Source of the DNA: Leuctra nigra
Lineage: Eukaryota; Arthropoda; Insecta; Plecoptera; Leuctridae
Length of the DNA: 64,000 nt
NCBI GenBank assembly: GCA_934045905.1
Contig: OW203761.1
Coordinates: 31,732,964 to 31,796,963, forward strand
Direction of reading: 5' to 3'
Shown here: piece by piece, positions 21,601-34,222 of the stretch
Position numbering within the stretch: position 1 is the stretch's first letter
How the letters are laid out: the number at the start of each line of letters is the position of its first letter
Notes under the pieces: generated by a model
Told to the model about the DNA's origin: nothing
What the model saw: the letters and a program-made list of their open reading frames with translations, nothing else
Databases searched by the model: none
Program-made: the position numbers and the translations under genes

Positions 21601-24600
21601 AAGGCCCGCCAATTATGCCCCGCAGGGCACTTTTTGATTTTCTGTCATTCTTAAAATGATTTTGGGATTCTGAAAACGTGTATTTTTTCAGAATGGTGGC
21701 TAACAGAAAGTTAAGTTAAATGTACCCAAATTCTGCCCTGCAGGGATTATTTTCAATTTCAGTCACTTTTAAAACGATTTTAGCTAACAACGAATTGAAA
21801 TTAAAGAATGGACCCAGCCTGCCCCGCAGGACGATTTTTGATCATTTGTATTTATTTAAGCGATTTTTGGATCTAAAAATGTGTATTTGGCACCAAATGT
21901 CAAATATAAACTTAATGGAAAATTAAATTAATGGAAAAAGCGACAAACCTGCCCCGCAGGGCGCTTTTTGGATTTTTGTTAATTTCCAAACGATTTTGGG
22001 ATTGTTAAATCAGTAAAATCGTGTATTTTACTACAAAATGCCCCCGCCAGCCCGGCAGGGCACTTTTGAACTTTTATCATTTTTAATGTGTTTTTGGGAT
22101 TGTAAAAATGTGTAGGAATTTTACTGCATAATGCTTAACGTGGCTCAACCGATCGAACATTCCAAAATAATTATTTTTTGAAATTACCATCATGAATTAC
22201 TTTTTCCAACATTTGAACTCTATTTAAGTATAAACAAATAATAAAATGTCATTTAACTTGCAACTCCTGTCTTACAGCGAGGTTTAAAATTATTGCCTTC
22301 CGAGAATGAAGAAAACTTTAACACAGGAGGTATAGGAAAATCATTGCGTTTTTGGCTTATAACTTCTAAAATAGCACACGTTGGTATTGTTTTCAATTTT
22401 TTCCCTAATAGGATATCCATATATCTACCAGAAAAAAAGTTTTTTGATCAAAGTTGGGACTACATAAAAATTAGATCTTCATTATTAGCCTAAATGTGAC
22501 ACGATTTTACTTGTCTGCCATAAGATAACATGGGGAAGAAAACTCAATTTATCTCAGAAACTAGACACGAGAAGTGTTTAATTTTTTCAATGATTGTGTA
22601 TGGCATGATCATCAATAAGTAGACAAAAAATTATGAAAATCTGAGACCATGCCCGATTGGATGAGCCACCTTAACACAAAGTTAATGAAATTTCGCCTGC
22701 TGAGCGCTTCTCAAATTTTGTAGTTATTAAATCATTTTGATGTAAAAATGAGAATTGATTGGGCTGCAAAATGTACAACATAAATATGATATTAAATGAA
22801 TGTCCACACTAAGAGGCCCCACACTGGCGAGCAGGACTTTTTTTTTAGATTTTTGTTAATTTTCAATTGATTTTGAGATTGCAAAATCGTATGCCAAAAA
22901 TGGCTTCAAAATGCTCAACATGCTGTTATTGGGAGAAACATTTAAATAGAAGAGGCCCCCAGCCTGCCCCGAAGAGCGCTTTTTGAATATTTGTAATTTT
23001 AAAATCGTTTTTGGGAATTAAAAAATGTTTATTTTGCTGCAAAATGTTCACCATAAAATGGAAGATAGGTTTACACATAGAAGAGGCCCCCAACCTGCCC
23101 CGCAGGGCGCCTTTTTTACTTCTATGGTATCTTTAAATGGATTTTTTGATGATAAATGTATGTTATACATAATCTAGGGGCCTCAATAGCCAGGGGCCTC
23201 GGCGGCGATCGCCGCCTAGCCGCCAGGGGCCAGTCCGGCCCTGCAGGTTGGGGTGCGGACTATAACTCTACAATCTTCTAGGGCTGCCTCCTGGGATGTT
23301 GAAGCCAGTTAGACATTATTATAACTAGGAAAACGCTCAGTGCAACGCGTTGATGAGCGAGCAAAGATATTGCAACATACCCAGCCAAACACGATACCCG
23401 ATACGACACAATACGATTTACTTTGCAACTTTCCAATCTCCTAAACACTCTGGACCCTTACCTAATAAAATCTTTTCACTACGACGGTCTTACAGTACGA
23501 CCCTCTTAGTGTAAGACCTAGATAAGACAATTCCTTAGTCCCGATTTAATATAAAAAGGTCGTAGCGCGGTCCGCCAAAGCATGCTAGAGGTCTAGTCCG
23601 CCGGTAAGACAGTCGTAGCACCAGTCACGTGACATTAAAATTAATATTAAATTCGGACTAGGCCGGGACTACCGTGGACCATCATTTCTTGGTCTTACCG
23701 TGGTCTTAGCGTGAAAAAACACGATATTAGGTAAGGGTCCTGGCTAATAACAGATACATTGTGTCGTGACTTGACCTATGCAATTTTTCCAGAAATCTCT
23801 TTTGACAACCCATTCTAAACTCTTAAAATGACAATAAATACTTGACCGATTGAGTTGAAAATGTGTAAAATTTTAGATAATGTTGGTCTTGATCACCATG
23901 CCAAATTTGAACTAAAACGGAGCATTTTGATTTTCGACCAATCAGAAGATATTATTTTAACTGAAATTCATTGAAGGATTTTGCTGAAATTTTGTTTTAT
24001 TTGAGACAAAGTTAGTTGCAATGACTTGACAAAATTTCAAATTGATCAGACCAACCAAATGGACCAACCAATCGGAAGATTTTTTTTTTAAATTTGAACC
24101 AATCAACAGATTTCAAAAATATTAGGGTCTGCAACGCCCAGAGATGGTCCGAACATGTGTGCAAAAGTTCAGCTCGATAGGAGAAAAACTGTGATTTGTA
24201 TACCGGCAGTAGCAGAAAAAAACACACAAAAACGGAGATCAGTACCAAAAACCAATCTTGGGAATTTGGAAGCCCATTTAGATCTGATTTTCTTTTATGC
24301 ACCTAGAGTATATGGCTATTCTCAGTTTCAATTAAAAACAGGTACTTTTATTTTGATTGGGGGGTCATATTTCAATTCAAAATGGGTGTAGTACCTATAT
24401 TACGTTTTCTGTGCGTTACGAAATTCTAGTTGGAGATGTTGTGCGTATCGGTGCTCGCTCATTAACGCTTTACACTGAGCGTTTTCTTACCTAGTTAATA
24501 GTTATAAAGGTAATATTTAAAATTTGCTATCATTTATTACCTGAGTCTTGTACCGTCATTTCCACATTGGTGACTTGTGTCAAGTCCACGATTTTAGCAG

Positions 24601-27600
24601 GCTCCTCCCCAAGATCTGGAATTAAGTTTAGGTACAATTGTAGGTACACTCCAGTCCACATGGAATTGGCCATTGGTTTCTATGTAACATCTGTATTAAG
24701 TCCCACTAGCATTCTTCTGGCTAACTCTATGAGGAGTGGTGAAGACCACATTAGGCTACTAATTGCATTTGTGAATGTTCTTGTCAGTTGTCGGATATGG
24801 AAATCTGTTTGTATTTGCTGACAAAACCTGCCGCAACTTGCTACAGAGTATGACTACAAACTACAATGTACGATGTTGTCACAACCACAATAGGTAGGCA
24901 CCTACACTAGAGATGGGACATTCGATTCGATTTTTTGAAATATCGATATTTTTCAATCGATATATCGATTTTTTGAATTGATTTTTTCGTTTCGATATAT
25001 CGGTGAATCGATTAATTTCAGTGAAAAATCGAATCGAAACCACAGACCTCGCAAAAGTGTTAATAATTCATTGTTTTTAGCAGTTTTTAGTTATACATTT
25101 GGACTAGATTATTTTTTTTATTTTGATCTGGTATTTGTTTCCGAGGGTGTGATTCTTTCCTGTTCCGAGCTATCGGAGAGTACTGAAATCGTTCTTCTAT
25201 CAAATCCGAGCGCTCGCGCCACCTTTTTTAAGCATAAATCTGATCTGTGACGTCTCAACTCTCGTTCCATCTGTCTGCTCTATGGATCAAGAAACAAAAA
25301 CACTGACTTATAATCAACTTTGAATTTTTATTGCCAGTTTTCTCCTTAAAATTATTGAATTTTGCACTGACTGCTCTAACTAAAAATCGATTCGATATAT
25401 CGATAAATCGATTTTTTTGGTTCGATAATAGATTGAATCGATATTTTGCTTTCGATTCGATATATCGATATTTTCCATTCGATGTCCCATCTCTAACCTA
25501 CACACCTCATTTAGATGATGTGAAGAATGTTTCAGGTTTTGGCAACATAAACAAACAGACCTTGTAGGTACGCAAAGTGATATTTTAAAATCATTCTTCT
25601 GCATGCCTTCCAGAATAAGATTGCAACAATTAGTAAGGACTTGTGATGTTTAAGGTAGGTAGGTACTTCGATTTGTTGAGTTGTCATATGTTATTTATTG
25701 CAGTTATTTAAAACTATTGTCAAAATAAAATCTTCTTGGTTGAGACTGAGAGTCAAAGTATCAGTCAAATATACTCAAATACTGCCAGGTAGATGTTTAT
25801 AACCAGATATTTGCTTTTGCCCAACCCAAGGCTCTTGTGAGTTGTGACCTTAACTGTGAATCCCAATTAAGTAGGTATTTATATATATAGGTACTAAATA
25901 TGGCTTGTGTCGGAATTCCTGCTGGGATTGGCAGGGGTACCAAGATATGTTTCGACCAATGAGAGGAGTTTTTAGAATTGTATATCACTGATCATTATAG
26001 TAAAATAAATTATGTAAATGCCATGAAAGTTGAAACTGAATTTAAACATTCATTATCATTAATCAGTGTAGTGTATGTTGAATACTAAGTACTAACCTCT
26101 AGTTGTGCTGCACATTGATGGTGTATTTTTGTCAGACGAACTTCCATTGTGAGGCAGCATTGCAAAAGGTTTTTCAAGCAGTGCATCCATCTCCTTAAAT
26201 CGCTTTTTCTTTGGTTCCGTCTCTAGTTCCGTCAGCTGCACAGATTTGTGATTCTCTTCAAATCCGTTCCAATCATTTATTGATGCTCGCTTCTTGAATG
26301 GTTTCTTACGCTGATCAAGTATTGCGTCTATTATGCTGCTCTCCGTAATGTTTGGGATGGGCTCCTGGGATTGTTTATCTTTCATGAGAATACCTTCCAA
26401 AATAGATTTTTGTGGCAGTTGAGCATCTGTTACTACATTATTAATCGTGATGTCCTTCAACTGAACGTATTGCAATATTTCGTTATCAGGACAATCAGGA
26501 TGTATTTCCTCTATAGAGGCAACAGACTTACTAGTTGCACAAACCGCATCGGAATTGGTAGGTAATGATTCGCCTTCTTCTGCACTAGAAAGTTCAAGTG
26601 TTTCACTGTGGATGCTTTCAGGGGCTCGGTGCGAGGATGAATTAGAATTGGGCTCAATATCTATGTTATTTCCTCCTCCCTGTTCAGATTCAAAACCTGA
26701 GACGTCTGACACATCACTATTGCTTGAAGTAGAAGTAGAGCTATTCTCAAATCGCAGATGATCAACTGGATCATGTACTGCAAATTCTAGATCATTTTCA
26801 GTATTAACTTCCTCTTCAAGCAACTTGCTGCTAGTAATGAGTATTGGGCGAGTAGGTAACAGAATGTTGGTGGCATTTGCAGTAATTACGGTGTCATCTT
26901 GGGTTGCTGCGGATGGTACATCATTAGGAACAGATACTGCAATTTTATTATAATCCCTACGGAGCTGGATCTCGATTTTCTTTGTTACAACTTGTTCTGG
27001 CCTTGAAGTGTTACTTCGGTGTTCACGGGACTCCATTCCTACATTAGAAGCAGAGACACAAGTTTCATCTCTGCCTGGGTCAATAGTGCTATCGCTATCT
27101 GAGGCAGCCATGGCTTCTAATACTTCTGACTTTATAGTGGATATTTTCAGCGGAGTTAATAATTTCGTAGTACTGGAAGACCTAAGCAATGGTAATTTGC
27201 GAGTAGTTTTGCTCTTCAAAACAGTATGTCGCTTTTGACAATTTCGAACATGATAATTAAATGCAGCAAGCCTGTCAAACCTCTTCTTGCAACCACTACA
27301 CCTTTTCATTTCTCTTTCAAATATTTCTAATTCCGTTTTCTTCGTAGAATCTCCCTCAATCTTCTTCTTGGCAATATCTTCCAATTTTAACAATGGCTGT
27401 CTAATTGGTTTTGGATTGGGAACTTCATCTTGAGTCAAATCTATCTTCACTGTCTGGATCTGATCTCGTAGCTTACGTAACTGCTCGGTGCTCTTTCCAT
27501 GGATTGTCTTCAGGTGTCGATGAACACTCCAGCTGTTGGCAAAGTGACGCCTACAGCAAGGGCAAACGAAAGAGGTCCGAGATTGATCATGCTGAGAATT

Positions 27601-30600
27601 AAGATGGTGACGATACGTCTTGCGGGAAGAAAATGTAGCATTTGGTATACACTTTGTACACACTAAATCAATCTCCATATCATTTTGATTACCATCTAGT
27701 TGGGAACTAGATGCATTTTCGTCAACGTCATTGTTTCCGGTATTGGCTGCTATTGCAGGAGGTAGAATTTTCCCATCAGGGCCAAGTGTTACAGTCTGCT
27801 TCAGAGCCACGTCTGTGCTTTCTAAGTTTTCCAAGTGAAGGAGATGTTGCCTTGGCGTACGACCTTTGAAGCCTGCTGATGATTCGCTGCTCGAATTAGC
27901 TGTCATTGCTGTGAAACCGTCCAGGTTGATTATTCTCTTCAAGCCCTCGTTGCTATTATTGGCCTTTTGTGAAAGTAAACCCAAAATTTCAGTAAGATTT
28001 TTGCGTGGGACCGGTTTTGCTTTGGTAGCTGCATTACCACTTTTTGTTGCAATTCCAGTCTCAAGTTTAGTACCTGCACTATTATTAGTCTGACGAGTGA
28101 TTCGTACAGGTTCATCCTGCACTACCAAGGTTTCATCTTCGTCCTGAAAATAAACAATAGATATAAATACAATAAATACGGTGGTATAAGATATAATTGG
28201 GGACAAAATTTGAAATTTGAATACCTAATCTGTTATTATGTGCTCTCTAGCAATAGAAACATTTGCTGTCTAGAACCTGAATTACAGATACATTTTTGCA
28301 ATCAAGATTTAAGGCAGGTTCTGGGTCAGGGGCAGGGGAAGTAACCTGGGGCAGGTTCTACCTACTCTACCTAGGGTAATTATTAGGGGTGTGCGAGTAC
28401 TCGAAATTTCGAGTTCGAGTCGAGTTTGGGGGGTGAATCGAGTCAAAAAGGGTTAAACTCGACTTTTTCGAGTTTTCAAAAATAAAAATAAATATTTTTT
28501 TTTTCTTTTTTTTTTTTTTTAAGACAATATTTATCCTGCCAACATCCTTAACAGACCCCTACCTACTTCTTCCATCAATAATCCACTCCTCAACTCACAA
28601 GAACACATGAATTTCTGTTAAAATGTCACACAATGAAATAATAATGAAGCATTGTTGGATGAAATTGTCGAGATTTGATTTGGGGATCTAGTGGAGCGGT
28701 CGCTCCACCCAGCCAAGTCGTACTATACACTCACAGTCACTCAACATACCGTAAATGCCTAATAAACTGAGGAGCAGACCAAACACTTTTACTGTAAGCA
28801 ACAACATGGCATTTTCGGCCTACTGGATCTCAAAATTGGTAAATCTCACATTGTTGCGAAATATCTTAATTTCGAGCTATGGCCCACCCCACTACATATA
28901 CCAAATTTGGGAACAATAGGTTATGCCATTTGCGCGCTAGAGGACCGAGAAAACAGTGAAATTACACCACTTTCTGATTCTGAAGATGATGATGATTCTG
29001 ATGATATCACGAAACGTCGCTATCACCGCCACAGCCTAAACGGCTGAACCGATCGACCTGAAATTTTTACCACATGTGCACTTTTGGCGTCTGAGGTGCC
29101 TTTTTATAAAACCAACCGGAAGCCGCCATTTTGAAACCGGAAGTGACGTCATAACTCAAAAACGTCTGGACCGATTAGAACGAAATTAGCGCCATTCGAT
29201 TTAGATGGTCATCTATATGAAGTATCAATAAAAAAAATATTATTTTCTTATTTTCTAAACCGGAAGTGACGTCATAAATACGCAATATTTAACTTATTTC
29301 AACAAATTATACTTAAAATACGTACATAATTAACTTACATTGTAACATAGACAATACAATTTATATATTCAAGGTAGCAGTGTTCTCGGCCGCCATTCCT
29401 GAAACCGGAAGTGACGTCATATATCTAAAACGCCTGTACCGATTGCAACTGAACTAGCTCCTGCGTATTCATTCTGCTATTTATTTGAAAAATCAATTGT
29501 GAAAAATGAATAAATAAATTAATGGTACCGGAAATGGCGGCAGGAACCACTAAATGAAACCGGAAGTGACGTCATATATTACAAACGGCATGACCGATTT
29601 TACGGAAATATAGGGATTAGGAATTCAGATGGTCGTTCATGAAGGTATCAACTAGATAAAACTAGATTGTTTTCTTATTACCTATACCGGAATTCGGCCG
29701 CTATTTCAAAACCGGAAGTGACGTCATGTATCGAAAACGGCTGGATCGATTATAACGAAACTTAAGCTATTCTTCTTGGATAATCATTTTCATCTTATAC
29801 CAAACGCAACTTTTCATAGTAACCAAATCGGTTGAGGCGTATTTTTTTAAAGAAATTAGTCCCTGCTCGGACATGTGCTACAAGCTGTATGAATAAACTA
29901 ACAAAAGAAGTGATATCCCAGAAAAAACACTCCGTGTAAAAATACCAGCCAAGTCTCTTTAACTATAAAAAAAAATAGAAGAAATCTAAAAATTCAGCAC
30001 TGAAAAGGAGTGATATCAAAAAAGGAGCCAAGTCAACGAATTTTCCAAATTTTAATCGTACCATTGAAATAAAAATATCAACCCCCGAGAAATACTTAAA
30101 AAAAGGACTTGGCGCATCGTTTTTTTAAAGACATTTTTCTATTCTTAAGCTTATGCCACTCACATACTACGTAGTTCAGAAATGCCTAGAAAAATTGGGA
30201 CAAAACTTTCAAATTAAATATTGAACATTCTGTAAAATATTTTAAATTTAAATATAAGTACGCAAAGAAACATAGCATTGTCTTACAAGCAATAAATACA
30301 GAACAGTTGTGTTTGTGATTGGTAGGTACCTATAGTTTTGTGGGTACATCAACATACCTACTACAGCATTATACTTTGAACCTTCTCGCCGTGTAATTAA
30401 TTGCTATTAATTAACATTTTATACCAAAAAAATTCATAAATTACATAACGTATTACTTTAGATAAAAATCTAGTCAGTAATTATTTGAGCAGCATGGCTC
30501 AGTGCACTAGTCACTTATACAAATCTCATTGACGGCCTTCTTGTAATGAGCGCTTTCGCTATTTCCCTCAGTCACGATATTGAGAAGTATGATTGATTAA

Positions 30601-33085
30601 TATGACCCTAGAAATAGTGGCAATAACGAATAGACTAGGCCGCTTCCGTTTATTCGTTATTCGTTTATCCGTTTATTTCCTCTGAATATTGACAAAATAC
30701 CAAAACTGCCAGTAGGTAAGAGTACTAGTTATATTAAAACGTAGTATGATTCGTCGATAATGAATGTGATATACTCAGGAAAATATACTTGTAGAGTTCT
30801 TCCTATACTTTTAGGATAGAAAAGTGTCTTTAAAAAAACGATGCGCCAAGTCCTTTTTTTAAGTATTTCTCGGGGGTTGATATTTTTATTTCAATGGTAC
30901 GATTAAAATTTGGAAAATTCGTTGACTTGGCTCCTTTTTTGATATCACTCCTTTTCAGTGCTGAATTTTTAGATTTCTTCTATTTTTTTTTATAGTTAAA
31001 GAGACTTGGCTGGTATTTTTACACGGAGTGTTTTTTCTGGGATATGATATTCCTGCTGATAAGTGACATAACTCGTCTAAGTGCTTCTGACAATACTTCT
31101 AGGAATGCAAAAACCCAGAATTTAGGCCTAAGGAAGTTCTAGAGTCTTTGGCCTTTACATTCTATGTAGTGCCTAGTACCTAGTAGTACCTATTTCTAGT
31201 TGCAGATTGCATGGATTTTTTCCCCCAAAATACAGTAGCTGTTAAAGCTTAGATCTTTACTTGTCATTCCAAGCTACAAATTTCTAGTAGTAGCACTTCA
31301 AACCCCAGTAGTATGAGAATCAAAATTATTTACCTATACACATCTTATCTTATAATAAGAAATTACATGAATTAGCAGCCCTACAATGTATAGATGATGT
31401 ATGATTAATTTAATGTAAATATTTCTATTCATTTTGTGATGATGGTCGAATAATAATTTTATGACCTAATAGTACATAGGTGAACATTTGCTGAACATGA
31501 CTCGAACTCGACTCGAAAAACTCGATTCATCTCACTGACTCGACTCGAACTCGACTCGACCTTAAAATATCAAACTCGCACAGCCCTAGTAATTATCTAT
31601 GGTTAGGTATTGATAAGTTTTAATTTATAAATAGAACATTATCATCAAGCCAAAAATTGTACCTAAGTCAAATGTCGTTTTCACTAAGATGTCAACTCTG
31701 ATCAATTTTTTAAATGTTCGAGTTGTCTCGATCTTTATCTTTAATTTCATATATCTTGGCGGATGGATACAATAGCAGGTACTTAAAAGTACCTACTATT
31801 ACTTGTTGTAGTAAACAATGTTTATCATTTAAAATGTATAATATTAACCTTGTTTGTGAAAATAAACACATAACACCATAACTTGTGGAGAATTTGTACT
31901 ATGTACTAGGAAATACTGAGTATTGACTCTTTAAAATATACATGTAGGTACGGAGACAACGGAGAGTGGGGCGACCAAGAGACAGGTGGATTGGACTGAT
32001 CAAGGAGGATGTGCTGGAGAGAGGAGGAAGGTGGAGTGAGTTGGAGGCTGAGAGACAGTGGGACGACAGAACAGGGTGGAAGAAATTTGTGGAACAATAA
32101 TAGATGTGGAAGAAGAAGAGGAGGAAGAAGAGGAGGAAACGCCAGGCGTGGCCAGCCAGTTTCCACGAGTCCTGCGGTGCTAGTGTTGATGGGAATACCC
32201 ACCCCCTGACCCATTCAATTGGAACCAGGGATGGATTTTTTTTATTATTATTAAAAGTACCTAATAATTATAAATTATAATGAGTACTATGAAATTAGCT
32301 GCCAAACATTTTTCCTAATTATTTTACATTGGAAAGTTTCTCCAGAACATGTACTCTCAAAAGTGACTTGCACGGTAGAGGTAGGTATTGCCACTTAACG
32401 CAAAACACTCGCAATACACTCGGCAAAACAAAAATTGATCGTTGAACAAATTTGAATGACTGCTGGTCATGTCCCATAAAATAACTTATCAAAGCTTGTT
32501 ATTTGTTGGTAGGAGTACTACCTTGATTAGACTACATCGGTTAATTTCCACTGATAAACCATCCCACAATGTTCCTAAAGTTATCATTGAGCAAGTGATT
32601 CCTGTGAAGGCAATTATCAGCTAAATGGCTCAATTGCTACCCATAAAAAAACTTTAATATTTAAAAAAAAAACATACCAGTGCATCGTTGAAGAAATGGC
32701 TAACTTTTGGACTTCCAGATGTGTACTGCTGCTGGCAGTAGATTCTCTTATGAGTAATGAAATTGAGGAAGCTTCGATACAAACTCCTGCAGACTCTACA
32801 TTCATATAATAGCTCGCATTCGTTGCTCAACAAATGATGAACCTGTAATAAAAAAATCAATGTTAGATACATATTCACATAGAAACCAAGATTACATACT
32901 ACATAGAATGGTTGAAGAATGTTATTGGATTTTACCTCTGCTGTTCCTTCCTCAAACGCTTTTAAAACATCGCGAATGCCTTTCACGCTTGTTGCAGATG
33001 GTCTACTGAGCAAAGATATGTCCGGTCCAGGATCTTCCCCTACATTTGATTTCAATCCGTGTCGTTTTCTTTTTGATTTCGCCAT
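17664..33085 (-). CDS. ZNF800: ZNF800-like C2H2 zinc-finger protein, six coding exons
   Basis: Joined exons (minus): 33085-32936, 32842-32678, 28143-26097, 24615-24541, 21096-20944, 18679-17664. This gives 3606 nt, or 1201 codons plus a stop, and every junction is GT-AG with matching phase (0,0,1,1,1). The start is the Met in MAKSKRKRHG, just after a CACAG acceptor at 33093, so a non-coding 5' exon exists upstream. Residues 37-86 (GIRDVLKAFEEGT, then ECRVCRSLYRSFLNFITHKR) match the N-terminal block of ZNF800 with its C2HC finger (C65, C68, H81, C86). Further fingers lie at about 267-290, 299-320 (NSWSVHRHL) and 387-407. The rest is acidic and low-complexity. It is probably a nuclear DNA-binding regulator. 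Human ZNF800 is shorter (about 660 residues), so the long C-terminal half is the odd part. Introns hold several transposons. Confidence 0.85.
18990..19273 (-). mobile_element. tRNA-derived SINE with 12-bp target duplication
   Basis: On the minus strand the head reads GGTTGGCTGAGTGGTTAA (pol III A box) and then GGTTCGATTCCCG (B box), as in a tRNA-Leu/Ser-like head. A tRNA-unrelated body and an A-rich 3' end follow. TTTCTTGAATAG flanks both sides (18978-18989 and 19274-19285), the signature of LINE-driven insertion. It lies in the last intron of the ZNF800-like gene. Confidence 0.85.
19561..19750. repeat. Fold-back repeat, arms about 85 bp
   Basis: The inner arms pair perfectly around TTTGCCAAATGGTTATGAAT and its complement, with a loop of about 20 nt. 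The outer arms decay. A MITE-like hairpin. Confidence 0.8.
19793..19862. repeat. Two tandem copies of a 36-bp unit
   Basis: ATCACAAGTCTGCCGCAAGC... and ATCACAAGGCTGCCGCTAGT..., each ending TTTCTGGACTTGTAA, lie side by side. Related to the ends of the small MITE at 11579. Confidence 0.6.
21417..23243. mobile_element. hAT-type element with internal GCCCCGCAGGGC array
   Basis: The ends CAGTGCCGGACTGGC and GCCAGTCCGGCCCTG are terminal inverted repeats. An exact 8-bp target duplication CAGGTTGG sits at 21409-21416 and 23244-23251, which defines hAT. Inside are about eight diverged units of roughly 115-130 bp, each with a GCCCCGCAGGGC-like core (near 21499, 21617, 21737, 21819, 21948, 22053, 22966, 23096). 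It has no transposase, so it is non-autonomous. It lies in intron 4 of the ZNF800-like gene. Confidence 0.88.
23324..24496. mobile_element. Family B repeat with inverted ends
   Basis: It starts ACTAGGAAAACGCTCAGTG and carries GCGTTGATGAGCGAGCA. The same block returns inverted at about 24400-24496. The interior (ATTAGGGTCTGCAACGCCCA...) matches copies at 34223-35125 and 46858-47850. A MITE sits inside at 23452-23740. Confidence 0.7.
23452..23740. mobile_element. MITE nested in family B
   Basis: The terminal inverted repeats GGACCCTTACCTAATA and TATTAGGTAAGGGTCC are perfect over 16 bp. The target duplication is unclear; CTGG is a weak candidate. Confidence 0.65.
24908..25495. mobile_element. 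hAT-type MITE with ATCGAT-rich ends
   Basis: Ends TAGAGATGGGACATTCGATT and the complement of CATTCGATGTCCCATCTCTA. Exact 8-bp duplication ACCTACAC at 24900-24907 and 25496-25503. Subterminal TATCGATATT repeats could be transposase-binding sites. It lies in intron 3 of the ZNF800-like gene. Confidence 0.88.
26097..28143 (-). CDS. ZNF800: ZNF800-like gene, exon 3 (main zinc-finger exon)
   Basis: The exon starts after TTTATTTTCAG and ends ACTAGAG before GTTAGT. It carries three fingers near its N-terminal side: CTKC...HHLNSQH, CPCC...HRHLKTIH and CSGC...YHVRNC, the last of C2HC type. A long Ser/Glu/Asp-rich tail follows, with basic clusters (KKPFKKR, EPKKKR) that could act as nuclear localisation signals. 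Confidence 0.88.
28687..31042 (+). mobile_element. Family A element, copy 4, nested in a hAT element
   Basis: The largest copy, 2.36 kb. It has the terminal palindrome at 28691-28708, four CCGGAAGTGACGTCAT units (about 29138, 29401, 29560, 29710) and a hairpin spanning 29917-31042. The hairpin arms are about 205 bp with a loop of about 700 bp, far longer than in other copies. Both arms carry the same extra stretch (containing ATTTTAATCGTACCATTG) that is absent elsewhere. Confidence 0.85.
29917..31042 (+). repeat. Giant hairpin of family A copy 4 with long loop
   Basis: Arms 29917-30125 and 30836-31042. Pairing reaches the outermost CCCAGAAAAAACACTCC and GGAGTGTTTTTTCTGGG, a terminal variant shared only by these two arms. 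Confidence 0.9.
31948..32100 (+). pseudogene. C-terminal fragment of a non-LTR retrotransposon ORF
   Basis: The frame encodes RRVGRPRDRWIGLIKEDVL...WDDRTGWKKFVEQ and then a stop. GRP-x2-RW followed by W-x3-E-x6-W is the usual tail after the reverse transcriptase of many LINE ORF2 proteins. It is preceded by an in-frame stop, so only about 50 codons remain. It lies in intron 2 of the ZNF800-like gene. Confidence 0.65.
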
Positions 33086-33499
33086 CTCTGGTCTGTGAAA
33101 ATTAAAATATATCCAATACAAACAATTATTTTAAGTTGTTGTAGGCTAGGTCCAGGGTGTATGAGTTACTCAGGTGACTGAACAAATGGAAAAACAGTGG
33201 TCATGTAAGTATACAGGTTCAGCCTTTCACCGCTAGTGTCTCACGGGTATAGGGGGCCACGAAATTGGCGGCATTTCGAATGCATTATTTTGAATGAACT
33301 ATAATATTCTTTTGCAATCAGTCATGGAAAGGTACAAAACAAATTATATTTGCAAAGAACATAAAAGTATTCATAAAAAGATTACTATAAATAAAATTAA
33401 AATAATCTCTATTATGGGCAGAACTCATGGTAGAAGAATATTACTGTTCTTCACTACTGTTTGGAAGTTACAAGGTAGCCCATTGCGCATGGTAGGCGG

Positions 33500-33645
33500 G
33501 GCTTCCACGCAACTGTGATGTCACCTCGTGAACGAGGTGACAATCTTCCAGAGCGGGAATCGAACTTGGACCCTACTGTACAGAGAGTTCTTACTGTTCT
33601 AACCACTACACTATCAATAGGCGATGATTGATGTTGTTAGATATA
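33500..33645 (-). mobile_element. tRNA-derived SINE-like element
   Basis: On the minus strand TAGTGTAGTGGTTAGAAC (A box) and AAGTTCGATTCCCGC (B box) are spaced as in a tRNA, followed by a hairpin of GTCACCTCG around TTC (33519-33541 region). No clear target duplication was found, so the ends are approximate. Confidence 0.6.
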
Positions 33646-34222
33646 AGTGAGAATAAGATTTTAATTTAGGCTCCCGTTAATGTGAAGCAGGCACTATCAT
33701 GTAATGTTATAAATCACTATCCATGTGTAATGAATAAAATTCTTCAAATACATCAAAAATATTCTTTTTCTCCTCTAAGCACAGCCATCATCTCACGTAA
33801 AATCATTGGCCACCAAGACCCTAGAGATCCTGGCGGAATAAGGCTCAAGTTGGATACTTAACTGACCACATTGCCAGCATTGTAGAGATACAGCGTACAG
33901 TCCCCTAGAACTAGCTCATACACCCTGGCTAGGTCATTAATTTGTATACCAAATATTAGATCTCTAAAGGTTTGGGATGCAACATGGCAAAAGGTCTGTA
34001 AATAGTATAAAAAAAGGCACGGAAACAAGTGAAAAACCCCAAAAAATTTAAATATCCCATAATAAAGAAAGACTAGAGCCATAAACAAAAGGACCAGGAT
34101 GTGATCACATCCCAGCATTTTGGCGTACCTAGTGCTCATTCTCAATTACTGGTTTGGAATATGATGCCCATATTGGTACTATGTACCAATCCACGGAAAG
34201 ATAAATAAACAATAAACAATAA

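Larger units (their letters stand above)
28384..31588. mobile_element. hAT-type element split by family A copy 4
   Basis: Ends TAGGGGTGTGCGAGT and ACTCGCACAGCCCTA. Exact 8-bp duplication GTAATTAT at 28376-28383 and 31589-31596. Both ends are rich in CTCGA/TCGAG repeats. Without the 2.36-kb insert it is about 850 bp. It lies in intron 2 of the ZNF800-like gene. Confidence 0.88.

Noticed and set aside
24978..25567. Open frames with many IDR/FDI-like repeats
   Set aside because: They lie within the hAT MITE ends and reflect ATCGAT repeats.
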